A stretch of 64,000 nt of DNA from Neospora caninum Liverpool (taxonomy: Eukaryota > Apicomplexa > Conoidasida > Eucoccidiorida > Sarcocystidae). Both the position numbers and the translations under genes were made by a program. Positions within the stretch are counted from its first letter, which is position 1, and the number at the start of each line of letters is the position of its first letter. Shown piece after piece: positions 43,676-56,200 of the stretch. The stretch covers positions 1,222,724-1,286,723 of the forward strand of contig NC_018385.1 in the NCBI RefSeq assembly GCF_000208865.1, written 5' to 3'. The notes beneath the pieces are model-generated. The model was not told the DNA's origin and did no database searches. It saw only the letters and a program-made list of their open reading frames with translations.

Positions 43676-45828
43676 AACGCAGGCAGGGGGTGGGGTGAGG
43701 GACTGTCGTTTTTGCATGCACCTGTCTGGAACATTTTTTGCTAGACTCGGACGTGCTGAACATCGCTGCCAGGTCACGCTGAATCGTGTGACGGACTCTT
43801 TGGCGTCTCACGTTTGCATTAGAATAGCACAATATACATCAGGGGACGCTCAAGTCGATTTCCCGGGTGATTCACGCGATGCAGCTTTCAGCGTCTTGGC
43901 ACTGTCCAGTCTTTATGCCAGTGCCGTATCCCCCGCAAAACTCGCAGAATCACACGTCTCTGGCGGCGAAGCATGCTCCTCGGTTCTCTGAAACGAACGT
44001 GCGAGGCAGCACAGTCACTCTGCGCGGTTCCGACGGAACGTGGAAGCACGCGGCTGGCGGGAAGCAAAGAAGCGAGAGCTGCCTCGTGGGCGCTCTCCCG
44101 CCGGGCATTCAAGAAGAAGTGACGAGAAGTGCTGTGCAGTTGTCTCCCTAGCCGACAGCAGTGAACTCAGAGTGCACGCCTGGTGGGCGTGGCTGCACAC
44201 GAGCGGATGTCTCCGGCGTGCGGAGAACAAAATCACAGCATGCTGTGGAGTGTATGCGGCAAAAATATATAGCCGAGTATCAGCTTAGACGCACAGATGG
44301 CCATAATTAATCCTTGTACGGTTTGTACCTATTTTGACTCCTTAGTTTAAGTTAAGAAGTCCTTTGTTTACCGCTTGTACCGTTACATTCAGGAGCATAC
44401 CGTTCTATTCGATCATCTTATGTGTTCACATTGGTGTAACTCAAATCGAGTAAGAGACATTGTAGTACCCAGGGTACTGAATATGACTCCAGTTATGAGA
44501 TACAGACAACCAAGTGCCTTATGATTGCTGGGCACAGTGTACGTACATCGCAATGTGGAAGGAGAAGCCGCGGCCGTCCAGAAGCTAGGCGCTGTAAATG
44601 AGAGGCGTCCGCTGCAGCCATGCTTGCATGAAGGTTGGATCCTCGTTCTGGCTGACATTGGTTTACCAAGCCGCTTCGACGCGGAATAGTGATCATCACT
44701 CTCACGTCGCCCGATCGTGATCAAGAGCGCCCTGGAATGTGAATAGAGGGCAAAGATGTGGAGCCGAGAAGTTATTTCTACGGTAGCATGCTCGCGTGAA
44801 CGAGAAGCCGCGAGTTCGGTTCGTTGTGAACTTGTGCGTGGAGGCGAATCTCTGCATGGCTCCAGTTTCTCCATATTTCGAAACGGCATGAGCAAATGCA
44901 ACGACAGTGTCAACGAATGAGCGTTCCGTGTGTCACGCGCTGACTGTCCGTGAGCTGTCAGAGCGGCTCAGTTTCCTTGTTTTTCGCGTCCCGACGGCAC
45001 CGACTCAAAATGCAGGCGTCGTTTTGGTAGATCCGTGCCATTGTCTTGTGAGCGTTACTCTTTGAGCCAGAAAGATTCATGAGACGTTTCGAATAGCTTT
45101 TTTGGTGGCGACGCTTGTAGTGAGCGCCCAGGGCCGAGGTAATCGACCCACCCGGCGTTCCACCGTACGCCTCTTGCCCGTCACCGTGGCGATAGGGTTT
45201 TCCTTCCCCTTGACTATTCAAGCATGCTTCTCCTGCTCAGCACGCGCTGTATACTGGCGTGCACCGACGCCCAGTTCTGGCCCTGGATCGATACCGAACG
45301 ACTTTGAAGCACCGTCGCTGGGTCCACACACACGGCCGGGGACCGACGCTTGGCAACACAACAGCCTCAATAGCTGCGCGTTTGTCCGTCGACGCGCGAA
45401 CCAGAGTGACCGAGAAAGCATGTCTGCACACGCGTCGTGGCAGGACGTTGCATTTCCCCAGAAAGAGTCAGTCTGTTCAACGCAGAGGGGCGATTGTGAG
45501 TCTCGCTGCCCCAGGCGGTAGGGAGTGAGGGAAGGTGTGCACGCCAGGTGTGGAGATGCTCCGTGTTTTGCTATTCTGTATTCTCCTCCGTGACTGCACT
45601 GGAAAGACCGGAGCAACGGCGGTGTTCTTTGGTAGTCTCCTTCCTGGTGTTCGTCCGTATGGAACGCCTTTGGTCTCTCGATCTATTTTAACAATAATCG
45701 ATTGGGTGTGGTGAACTAGAGAAGCATTACTAGATGTATATACACTTCGCATCACGATTCTAGATCGGTTACAGAATATCAAACCCGACACTGACTGAGT
45801 TAAATCATACAGGGTTGAAAACTGCGGG
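43676..45828. other. Convergent intergenic region
   Basis: This is 3' flank of the USP39-like gene and of the minus-strand Cys/His-cluster gene. Several short frames are open, the longest on the minus strand at 44413-44913 (166 codons), but none shows a domain or splice partners. Base composition is more even than in the coding parts. No RNA gene was recognised. Confidence 0.45.
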
Positions 45829-47310
45829 TTACTTTCGCTTCCCAAACGGGCCAGTCTGCCGATTCGTTAGCGAAAATACGGAAGCAGAAGGTTCCTTGTA
45901 TACTGCTGTGTATCTATTTCGCTGGGAGTGTGCAAAGGCGGTGGTCGTTGAACGCTGATAGGAACGCTGTCTGTCGCATGCAATCGACGCAGGCAGTCTG
46001 GATTGCTCTTTGGTACTCTTTTCTTTGTAAACAGCAATGGGTTTCTTCTCTTTCACCTCGTTGCATCTTGCGTCGCATATGCGCACGTCTCTCTCGTGGC
46101 GGGCACAGAGGCCGCCGGCAAGATTGGTTTCCGCGGTCTCGATTCCCCAAACACCCTGCTGTGGCTTGGCGCGCTCTCTGTTTCCGTTCTCCCTAGTCAC
46201 CAAAGGCAGAAACCCGCCAAGTTGGCCGCTCTTGCTTTCGCAAATGGAGTGCTGAAGCCTTTTTTTGTTTTCTTGGTTCCTCCGCTCCAAGCCCGACTGC
46301 TGACTAGCGCCTTTTCTCTCGTGGGAGCTCTCCGCACATCGCTTGTCGCCGCCGTTTTCGGGACCAGTTCTCGCTTTCGCTCCTGATTCCTTCCGTATGT
46401 TCGAGTCCTCTCCGCGACAGCCAGATCCATGAGACTCGATGCCTTCCACGTGTATCGCCTCGTTCGGTAAAATGCCATGCTGTGGGACTTTCAGGGGCGG
46501 ACAGGCGGCTGAACAAGGCTTGTCGTGTTTCGGGCACATCCAGTGGCAAAAGACTCCAGGGAAATAGAACTTGTGTGCTTGCCTTCCGATCCGGTCTCGG
46601 AGAATCTTCCCGCCGATCCACCCCGTCTGTCGCCTCGCCTCTGTTTTTGCCGTTCAAAAACCAAGACTCTGGAACACACACGACAGCCGACCGAGCGTTT
46701 GTAGAATTGAAGTTACTTCTTCGTAGCCCAAATGGTCTTTCAACCCCTCGCCTTGAACCTTTGTGTGCTGAAGCGTTCTCCGCGTTTCGTGTGTTTGACG
46801 CCGACCGCCCCCCTTGCAGGAAAGGACAGGATCGTCTGTGCCGGCGTTTCTGTCTAACGCGAGCACACACGCCCTAGCACCGCGGGTAGGGAAAACCAGG
46901 GATACGTTCACGCGGCAAAATCTTTTTGCGATGACCTTTTCCTGACTTGACTTGCCGGAAGCCTCGCTGTTCTCGGCGTCGCTGCGCCCGGCCTTGTCTC
47001 GCCTCTCGTTTCGCGTCGTTCCTTGGTCCGTTGCGCACCTCAGAGGCTACCCCTTCTTCCACTGCTTCCTCGCGCTCTTTTCAAAGGTTGAAACAGGATA
47101 TCTCCAAGTCTGCAGTGTCGTTCTCGCCGCCAGCGCCGTCGCTTTGTCTCGCCGATTTCTGGCTGATGCCGAGGAACGGGAGAACCGTCGTGCGTGCACC
47201 AGGAGAGATTGGCTACGGCTGCACATGCAGTCGGTCTCTTCCCGGGCTGGGATCGAAATGCAGGAGACGAGGCGCGCGGCAGGCGAACCACTTACGGTGT
47301 CGGAATCCAT
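45829..47310 (-). CDS. Probable basic protein with a Cys/His cluster, family unknown
   Basis: The three-exon model keeps frame: 47310-47296 (MDSDT, then GTAAGT), 47074-46906, 46640-45829; 331 aa. Exon 2 is strongly basic with REQRGFRQVKSGKGHRKK. Exon 3 begins TGWIGGKILRDRIGRQAHKF and carries a compact cluster, FCHWMCPKHDKPCSAACPP, whose Cys and His spacing suggests metal binding. After about residue 140 the chain is hydrophilic and looks disordered. I do not recognise the family. The exon 2 acceptor (AAAAGAG) lacks a pyrimidine just before the AG, and the exon 2 donor (GTATCC) is only fair, so the N-terminal two thirds of the model could shift. The single long frame of exon 3 is the best-supported part. 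The start codon lies 52 bases from the next gene's start on the other strand. Confidence 0.42.
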
Positions 47311-47362
47311 TCTCTGAGAGGAAAGTCGCAAAACACAGTGTTGCCCCCAACAATTTTGCAGC

Positions 47363-50207
47363 ATGTCTGTAGACCTGTTTCCTCTCGGGGAGGCTGCGCT
47401 GCCGTCAGGCCAAATGCGAGGTGCGTCCAAAAGAACCTCCGGAGATCTCTGTACACATCCTCAACTCTCTCCCTATATATATATATATATATCTATATAT
47501 TTGTACGACGGTGTAACCGTAAAGGGCTAGATGTCTAATGTAGGGCTCTCTCTCTCTTTGTGGCGGCTGCTGGGGTCTGTGTGTATCCGTTTCTCCAGTC
47601 ACTCTCTTTTACCGTCTGCCTATCTGAGTGCCCACCGTGTATCTCGCGATACCTTTTGAATCGGTACATCTCTCGACTTTACCTAGTCGGTATCCAGCTG
47701 TTTGCCTATTCAAACATCTCTGTTTCTCCCTGTCGGGTGGCTGTCAGTTCCCGGTATTCCTCATGTATGTCCGTACGCCCACACGCATATATACGCCCGC
47801 ATACAAATGCGCATTCACCTACAAATGCGCATTCACCTACAAAGACGCATACAGATATATATATATATATATCTGCATATCTGTATATGTGTATATCTGA
47901 ATGTGAACGCGTTTATTCGGATTGTGCATGCATGCATAATGTGTTCACTACCTTTCCCTTGTTTTCGTCTTTGTAGATTTGCGCCGGTTGGAGACGTCGA
48001 TACGCCATACGCTTCACAGCTTGGAGCGCGAGCAGAGACACTTTCGAGGTCAGGCAGAAAAACTTCCGGGTTGTTATTCACCCCCTGATTGAGTTAACCG
48101 GGAGCGGCTTTCTGATAGGCCGTTTCGGCGCGTCCGTGGCCTCGTCGCTTTGACAGGGCCAACGTGCAGCCGCCTTTCCTTACTGCCTTTCGTCTGCAAC
48201 CGCAACTTTTCCTCTCGTTTGGATCGTCCAGGGCGCAGTCGAGTGATTCGTTTTCGGCGCCGAGGAGACAGATCGAGCAGACACTGCCTTTCTCCCCACA
48301 GAGAGAAGAGGGAAAGGACACCCCATCACCGTCGCGTGGCCTTCTTGCGTGTCGGCGCGAGACGCGCGTCACGCCGCAAAAACGTCACCCCTGCACACAC
48401 GAGACTCGGCCCGTTTTTCCGGCTTTTCATCCCAGTCTCGTCTGTGCTCGCCTTGATCGAGTTTTCTCTGCTTCTGTGCCTGCATGCAGTCGTCGTCTTC
48501 GTCGCCTTGTCGTCCTCCTTCTACTTCGCATGGAGCCCCGCTGTTCGAGCTTTCTCGTACCTGCGAGACGTAAGTCCTCGCCATCAGCGCATCGCGAGAG
48601 AGCGGGCGTGCGCGAGAATGCGAATGAAACGGAAAGGTGCCTTCGCCTCTCTGTTCCGAAGAAGCTGAAGACGCACACGACCCGCAAGGGGGCGTCTTCC
48701 GTCGCGCTTTTCAGATTCTCGATCCGATTCGTCGAGAGACGGGGCTCCCGTTTCTGGAGCTCGGTTACTGACGTCTCCTCTCGCTCCTCACTTGCCGATA
48801 AATGCGATCGGTGCTTCTGCACGCGCGAATCTCGAGATTTCTCTTTCCGTGTGGGGTTGTGTACACGCGCTTCACTTTTTGCAGACAGATGCAGACGCAG
48901 CTGCTTTCTGAATGTAGACCTTCATAGTTCACGACAGAGATAATCAGCCAAGCAGAGACGCGAGAGCGGCAACTGGATTCGACTCCTAGACAGAAGGTAC
49001 CCGTGGAGACGACTGAGACGCAAGAGACCAAGCAGCTCTGTGGCATTAGGCCACGCGGGAACATGCCGATTGAGGGATGAAGGAGAGATTGTCAGCAGAT
49101 CTAAGATTCGGCGCTTTTCCAACGCACTTGTGTCCCTGCTCAGCTGGATCTCGTCGCTGCCGCCTGCGAGGTCTTCCCTGTCCTCCTCGGCGTCGCCTGC
49201 ATCTTCCTCCTCCTGCGACAACGCGCCTGCTACGAGAAGATTCACGAGCGCCGCATGTGAGGAGACAGGAAGGAGAGAGACACATCAAGGACTTTCCGCT
49301 GAAGCTGGCATCAGTTCTCTGCGCTGTGGCTTCACCTCAGAGATCTCGCATACATGCACCTATCAGACGAACCGGGTTTCACGTGAAGACTGCAGACCTG
49401 TCATACACACCAATATACATATATATTGTCATATATACATATATATATATATATCTGTATATTTATATCTGTATATTTATATCTGTGTATTTATATGTTT
49501 TCGTCAGTGTAGATCTCTATACTGTATATATTTATGCGTAGAGGAGCACATGCCTTTGCTTGTAGACGTGTATATATCTAGGTAGAGGGAAAGCGCCGGG
49601 GTGAAGCGTCTCTCCTGTGCCCAGACGGCGTCAGGTGCCTTTCGTTTCACGTGGGCCCCCACGGGCGCTGCGCGGCCTTGTAAGGATCTCTCAGCTTTGC
49701 TGTTTTCTGAGTATTGTCCTTCTCTGTCTTTCCAGCTACCTCCAACGGCTGAACACGTCGCTTCGGCAGCTCCACCTCTTCTTTGACTACCCGTGAGTTT
49801 GCTGGCGCTTCTTGCGAAGTGTGTGGTTTTTCGACGCGCATGCAATTGGAGTTGACGAGCGAGAGGCACTGGCGACTTTCGTCTGTGCGCAGCACACACT
49901 GAGGGCACATCATCGGTGAAGCCATACGCGTGATTAGCTTCGTTTCCTTCCGTTTACACGAGGAGCTCGCAGTGAGCTTTTCTCGTCGCGCGACGCTTGC
50001 AACTGGCGTGGTGTTTCCCTCGAAGAGAAGGGAACGTAGCGGAGACTCACCGCGCGACCGGCGTTTTTTCTGGACATTGTGCCGTGAGTCACTGGGTGAG
50101 GTTGATTGCTTCTGTCCCTTCTGTCTAGGTCGCGTTCGCTTTGGATATATCAGCAGCCTGTCGGGCCGAAGACGTGCGGCATCTCTCGCGCGTCGTCGAT
50201 GTCGTAG
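47363..50207 (+). CDS. Probable small two-helix membrane protein with flanking coiled segments
   Basis: Six exons join in phase: 47363-47420, 47977-48048, 48436-48569, 49144-49256, 49736-49792, 50129-50207; 170 aa. The ATG has A at -3. A basic amphipathic segment (LRRLETSIRHTLHSLEREQ) leads into a long hydrophobic helix (about 44-75). A second helix follows (AACEVFPVLLGVACIFLLL), then another charged helix (YEKIHERRIYLQRLNTSLRQ). Coil, helix, loop, helix, coil is the layout of Lunapark and some other ER-shaping proteins, but the Lunapark zinc finger and signature were not found, so this is only a resemblance. The first five exons are well supported by strong acceptors and phase. The last exon is doubtful: another frame through the same DNA (50129-50374) looks more protein-like, so the true C-terminus may be longer. 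Confidence 0.5.
47790..47892 (+). repeat. 17-base direct repeat plus (AT)n in intron 1 of the two-helix gene
   Basis: Two adjacent copies of CATTCACCTACAAATGCG and a third partial copy are followed by an (AT)n run and CTGTATAT units. They lie within the intron between 47420 and 47977. Confidence 0.6.
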
Positions 50208-50374
50208 AGCGCTCCTTGACGCCTTTCCGCTTGGCCAGTAGAGATGCCCTTGTGGAGGAAGCGCGTGCGCGGGAGCGGCGGACGCAGGCGGCACCCCCAG
50301 AGGGACAGCACGGCCGTCTCAGCGGTCCAAGGCTTGACACGCGAAAGCCTCCGGCCCCCCAAAAACCTGTGTGC
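50129..50374 (+). other. Coding-like stretch in an alternative frame, unassigned exon
   Basis: After the TAG acceptor at 50128, the phase-0 frame stays open for 82 codons and reads as amphipathic helix (AEDVRHLSRVVDVVERS, then LVEEARARERRTQ) before a Pro-rich end and a possible GTGTGC donor at 50375. It overlaps the last exon of the two-helix gene in a different frame. It would fit that gene if one further small exon of length 3n+1 lay between 49793 and 50128. A possible continuation is 51259-51474, phase 0, ending TAG. Confidence 0.35.
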
Positions 50375-53253
50375 GTTTTCATTTGTTTGCCTGGTGGAAG
50401 TGTGTTCAAAGCGGGGAGGCGGCTTTTAGCGGCAGGCAAGCTGCGTTTTGTCTGAGTTTCGCATGTTTCGATTTTCTTTTCGCGGGAAGCCCCAACGACT
50501 GCGACCGGCGCGGACGCTCTCCTCGGGGATTCTGCGCCCCGCGTGAACGCCCTTGGCGGCTTTTGGGCAGGTTTCCTGCGGCGTGTCGCCGCGGTCTCCA
50601 GTTTGGCGCCGGCGAAACTCGCGCGCCGCCCGCCATTCGTATCCTCTTGGAGAAAGAGAGAGCCTGTCTTTTTTTGAATTTCCTCTCGCAGTCAGTGCGC
50701 TGTTCCTGTTTTGCCGTTCTGAGAACGTCAGTGTGAAGCGCTCTAGGCGCCTTGTCAAAACGTGAGGCGCGTTTTGAATGCCTTTTTTCACGGCCTCGCT
50801 GCAAGGAACTTCCCTGGGGCCTTTCGTGCGGAACGCACATGGAACCAGAGACGGCGAGAAACTACCGCGCGCTTCTCCGGCTTCTCTGCTCGACGGCAGT
50901 CTGCCGCTGCGAGTTCCCTGTCCGCTCAAGAAAGCCCAAGAAGGCAGGACGATACCCTGCGTTTTTATCTCAAGCTTTAGAAAAACTCTGGTTTTTTCAC
51001 CTGTAACTGGCCCGTGTGAAGGGAAGTGAAGAGAACAGCTGAAAAGGATCCCGGAAAGGGATAGCTGAAAAGGATCGCCGCGGGATGCCGCAAGGCGAAC
51101 CCGAAAAACGTTGCATTTTTGTCCGTATGGTCTTTTGTCGAGAATCTTTAAAAACGCGTTTAGCTGACATCGCCACTGGCTGATGCTCTAGATCTGTCCT
51201 ACACTTGCCCTAAAGCGCCCGCAGGCCGTGCCGCGTTCCCGTGACATTATGTCTGTAGGTTGCGTCTTTGTGGAAGGCATCCCAGATCGACAATAAGTCT
51301 TTGGTCAACTATTTTGACCGAATTGGGCGTCGACGTGGAAGACAAGGCTGCTTCAGAAAGCTTGCAGGGGCGTGCGCCGACACGGCGTCGGTTTTTTTTT
51401 TTTGTCCAGTGCCGACAGCAGTCGCGAGACCGGCGCTCAGTTCCCTGTCCCGCATTCTAACACGGGATTTTTAGGTAGATGCAAACTACCTTTTTCTGGC
51501 GAGACTAGTTACTACGAGTTGCACTTCTTAGATATACCTTGAGCGTCTAATTTCCCGGATCCGAGCTCATGGCAGTGACGCGTCCACGCGAAGCGTCGCC
51601 TGCAGTGAAACAAGGAAGACGCAACGCCGCAAACAGGACAAACAGTCCCTAGCGAGTACTCGGGTGTTAATTCCTGGAGAAAACCCGACATAGCCACGAA
51701 ACCGTCGGCGTAGTTCTATTTAACGAAAGACCGCGTGAACAAGTAGAACGAGAGAACCCGTTTTGCTTTTGTCCGTTCACGCAAGCGGGACATAGAAGAG
51801 AAGGCTCCAAGAAACGTCGCGCCTTCAGAAACACCTTTTGAACTGTGGAAGCGATATCGCACGACGCTGGGAGATGCGCAGTACTGGCGAAAACTCCGGT
51901 TTCCCCGGCAGCCGAGGAGCGCATCGAGGCTGGTTACGGTTGCAAGGGCCTTTTCGGCTCCACGAGGTGAATCTATCCTTTTCTGGCCGTTTTTTTGACG
52001 AAGCATGGGCTCTCTGTGTGGATACCCGTGGATCTATCTAGATGCGCAAGTGCAGCGCCGTAGAAGTCGCTGAGTGTGAAGCTTACTGGAACACGATGCC
52101 GCTCAGCGGTCCACGCGATCTTGCTGAACCTAGGCCTTGCGGCTGACGGCGTTTTACCACGCCGAGAGAAGTAACTCGCACACGACGTTCAGGATCTACA
52201 CAACGACCAAAGCTCACAGCACGCAGCCGGAAGTGCTGAAGGAACGAGATGCACCAGCACATCGCCTCGGCAGTGGATGCGTTGCTTAAGCTCTCTGCTA
52301 GGCCGGTCACGTCTCTCAAAAAGGTGGGAGCTCTCAGTAGGGAAAAAGGCCAGAGGGAGATCCGACGACTGGGTTTTCGAAGCGTTTTCAGCAGTGACGT
52401 TGGTGATCTCCAAAACGTCGAGCAGCGGAAAAAACGTTTCCGTTTCTCCAGATTGACGCTCTTTCGCGGTGACCGTCGCCGTTCAACACCGTGCACTCGG
52501 AGTCTTTTCCTCTTCCTTCTCTTGAAGCCTCTTCGCAGAAGGCGAAGAAACGCGAGATGTGCGAAACGCAAAAGCGACGCTGGAGCTGCAGAGCGAGTCG
52601 CCACGGCAACGGAGTGCGCCCGCCGGCCTCTGCGCAGGCAGAAGAGTATCGACACCGCCCAGATGCGCATGCATTTTTTTCCGTGCATGCATGCTCGGTC
52701 CGCGGCCCCCACACAGGCGAAGGAAACAACGGAAAGAGAAAAAGGCTGGGCAACCGATTTGGACCTCCAGCGAAAAGATTGAAAAACACGCTGGAGACAA
52801 ACAGGACAGGACTGAAAGACGCAGCAAGAATAGCGGGACGCGACGAGCTTCGCCGCATGCATGCGTCTTTTTTAGAGTCAACGAAAAGAGCCAGACGCGC
52901 GAAAAGCCTCGTCTAACACGAGAAACTTCTTCTCTGCTTTGATTTCTGTGCTCTTTCAACCTCAAATCCGTCGCCCTAGGCAGCGTACAGAGAGCGCCTT
53001 CGCGTTCTTCGCGTCCAGTGGCGTCCAGCTGATTTTTCTTCCTGCGTTTTCGCGTGCGCGCCTTTCTTCCCGGCGCCCGGATTTCCGTTTCCTTGCCTAT
53101 TTCTCTGCTGCAATCGCTATTCCGCTCCTTCGCTGAGACGAATCACCTCCGCCTTTTCCCTCGGCGGCTCTCTTTTCCCACTTTTCTTCTTGTGGGGAGC
53201 CCCCCTCGTCCGGGCCTGGTACCAAGCCCCGTCCACGTTTCGCAGTTCGCAAG
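50375..53253. other. Intergenic region, 5' flank of the fusion-enzyme gene
   Basis: Apart from the possible exon at 51259-51474 (open frame after a GTCTGTAG acceptor, with DNKSLVNYFDRIG), no gene could be supported. Frames at 52083-52862 (minus) and 52249-52782 (plus) are open opposite one another and lack family features. GCATGCATGC-type cores occur at about 52668-52694 and 52855-52865. The last 200 bases before 53254 are pyrimidine-rich, in keeping with a 5' leader. Confidence 0.4.
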
Positions 53254-56200
53254 ATGCAGTTCCACAAACAGGCCGTGCCTCCCGCTCTGTCTTCTTCCCT
53301 CGTTCCCCTCTCTTCTCTGTCGCCTCGCCTTCTCTCTCGAGTCTATGAAGACACCCTCGGGGAGGCCTACGGCCTCGAGACGCCGTTCACTTCCGCCTCC
53401 GCTGCGGCTCTGCCGGCGCCCTCGCGCGCTCGGCCTCTCCTCTACGCAGACTACGCAGCGAGTGGAAGGGCTCTTCGAAGCGTCGAAAACTTCCTGCTTC
53501 GCCGCGTTCTCCCGCTCTACGGCAACACACACACGCAGGAAAGCGCCACAGGCAAACAGGCTAACCAACTGCTTGAGGAGGTGCGCGCTCCAGTCTCGCT
53601 GCATGCATCTGCGCGCAAGACAGCCGTTCCCTCTGTTCGTGCGCACAGGAGCAGAGAGGAGCTCCAGAAAGACGGGCCGAAGCGGAGCTATGAAGATACA
53701 GACGGCGAAAAGAGATCCGTAGAGCGCGGTATACACAGTCACAGAAAGAGCTTTAGAGATAGGGTGATAGAGAGGGAGATACGGTGATAGAGAGGGAGAT
53801 AGGATGATAGAGAGACGGAGATAGGGTGATAGAGAGGGAGATAGGCTGAGAGAGAGATAGGCTGAGAGAGGGAGATAGGGTGACACGTATAGCGAGAAGG
53901 CTAGGCGCGTACATTGGTGCGCACGCAGATGTGCATACAGAGAGGCGTAAGTCGACCTCCTATGCGCGCAGGCGTCGAGGTTCATCCCATGAAATGCGCC
54001 AGTTTATTCGCTGAGGGAAACACACCCGATGTAGCGGAAGGGACACGCAAACAAGCTTTTTGCACAAGCACATGCTCACATATATATATATACTTGTATG
54101 ACAATGATGACTCGGAATTTGGAGAAATCTCCTCGTCCACCGGACGTTATAGGCGGTCGGCGGCCAGTGAGTGTTCGAATCCACATCTAAATCTCAGAGT
54201 GATTCGATACTTTAAAGGATATGCAATGCTCTATTACAACAGATGTAGCCAGATCGGCAACGGAAATGTCTGCAGCTCTAGCGTTGTGTGTATATATTAT
54301 ATATTGTTTATGTCTAGGTGTCTGGATTTATATATGTTTGTAATGCATATATGTATGTAATGCATATATATATATATATATATGGGTGTCTATCTAAGTG
54401 TTTTTGCATGTGCGTATGTGTACCGTGCTGTAGATTCTGGGTGATGCTGGGTGTCCACGTTTTTTGCGCGTATCTTCTCGCATTTGCAATTGTCTGATGC
54501 GTCGCCGTTGTTGTGCATTCACGGACTGGTTCCTTCCGCTCCCTCAGGCACGTCACATTGTGAAGATGTATTTCAATGGCGGCCACAAGGACGCCGTGAT
54601 TTTTTGCGGCGGAGGCGCATCGGCGGCGGTACCAAAGTTTCTTCAGATTCTCCTGCTTTCAGCTCCGCATGCAGCTGCCTGTGTCGCTCCGCATGCAGCC
54701 TCTGGCGACCTTGGGCGTCGGCGAGCGCAGCCGCTTCTCTTCTCTTCTGCTCCTTCTTCCTCGTTCCTCTCGACCTTCTTCGCGCTCTTTGAAGAAGACC
54801 GCTGGGGAAGCTTCGTCTGTCGACTCTGTGGCGCGCGTCTCAAAACTCCGGCGCATGCGCGGCGTCACATGCCTGTCCATCCCGAGTTCCGTGCTTCCTC
54901 TCTCGTCTCGCGGTCCCCGGCGTCCTCTCCCGCCGCTCGTTCGCCCGCGGGGGATCGTCCGTCTCGTTCGGCCTCCTCTGCCTCCTCTGCGCCTTCGCCT
55001 CCGGGGGATCCTCACGCGGCTTCAGAACCGCGTCCTGGCACACTGTCTGGAGCAGAGGCATGCCCGCGCGCCGGGCGAGTCGAGCGCCGCACGCGCGTTC
55101 ACTTGCGCCTGCACTTCTTCGTGGATCCTTGCTGCCACCATTCTTCGTTTCTCCCTTTCCAGGAGCTGGCTGCTGCGCCCGTTCCCGCGTCCGCGTCTTC
55201 GACTCCGTGCGCGCCAGGCTCCTGCTCGGCCTCCGCCTGCTCAGAGGCGCCTGCGGGCTCCCACGCGGAGGGGCGGTACTCCTACCACGCGGAGGCTCAG
55301 CGGACGGGGGCGTCGGGGCGCATGCAGGCGGAGGAGACAGCGGCTGATGAGGCGGGGACGTGTCCAGTCGACATGCACTTCTACTTCTCCTTTTTCGACC
55401 TCGACGCTCGCACCGCGACCCTGTTGCCCTTGTCCGTGTTCGAAAAGCTGAAAGAGGAGGAGCGCGTCTGTGCGCGTCTGAACGACGCGTGCAGGCAGGC
55501 CGCACAGTCGCGCACAGAGACAGAAGCCGCGAGAGACAAAGAGGCGGACCGGGGCGATCACGCAGCTGCTCGAGAGACGCCGCGCGAAGACACTGTCTAC
55601 GTGTCGCTGCCCATCTGCATCTTCTCAGCAGCCTCGAACGTCACTGGCCTCATCAGCCCCGCTCTCTCTTCCTCCTCCGGCGTGTCCGACCTGTCCCAGG
55701 AGTCAATGTCGCAACTCAACCGCGTGGTGCACGCCTTTGGGGGTTTGGCGTGCTGGGACTTGGCCGGCGCAGCCTCCCACGTGCGGGTGAACGTCAACCT
55801 GGAAGCTGGCGACAAACTGCATTGGAACGCGGGACGACTCGAAAGTTCTGCGCATGCAGACGGCGCGACCAAAGAGGCAGCTGGGCGTGAGGGCGCGTCT
55901 CCAGCGGAAGAAATCGACGAACAAAACGCAAGCGCTGACGTCGTTTTCTTCTCGCCCCACAAACTCCTCGGTGGACCCGGAAGCTGCGGTGAGAGAGAGC
56001 CGAGGGAATTCAGGAACTGGACGGACAGTCTTTTGTCCACAGTCCAAACTGCACGCAACGCGTTCTGACCTTCTCACCCGCTTCAAATGCTCGCAGGGTC
56101 GCCTTATGCAGGAAAGGCCCGTCGAGAAAGTCTCGCAGAACCTAGGCTAATTGAGGCCTTTTCCCCAGGATGATGATCACGTTAGACGGCGAGATACCCC

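Noticed and set aside
44413..44913. Minus-strand frame of 166 codons in the USP39-like 3' flank
   Set aside because: It has no domain, no clear start context and no supporting splice sites; it may be chance.
52083..52862. Minus-strand frame of 259 codons and plus-strand frame of 177 codons
   Set aside because: The two are mutual shadows in GC-rich leader DNA. The plus start (MHQHIASAVDALLKLSARP) looks somewhat protein-like but has no partner exons.
54464..54547. Use of an ATG at 54464 as the start of the fusion enzyme
   Set aside because: The exon at 53254-53580 joins in phase and supplies the YADYAASG and PLYGNTHT motifs that the aminotransferase fold requires.
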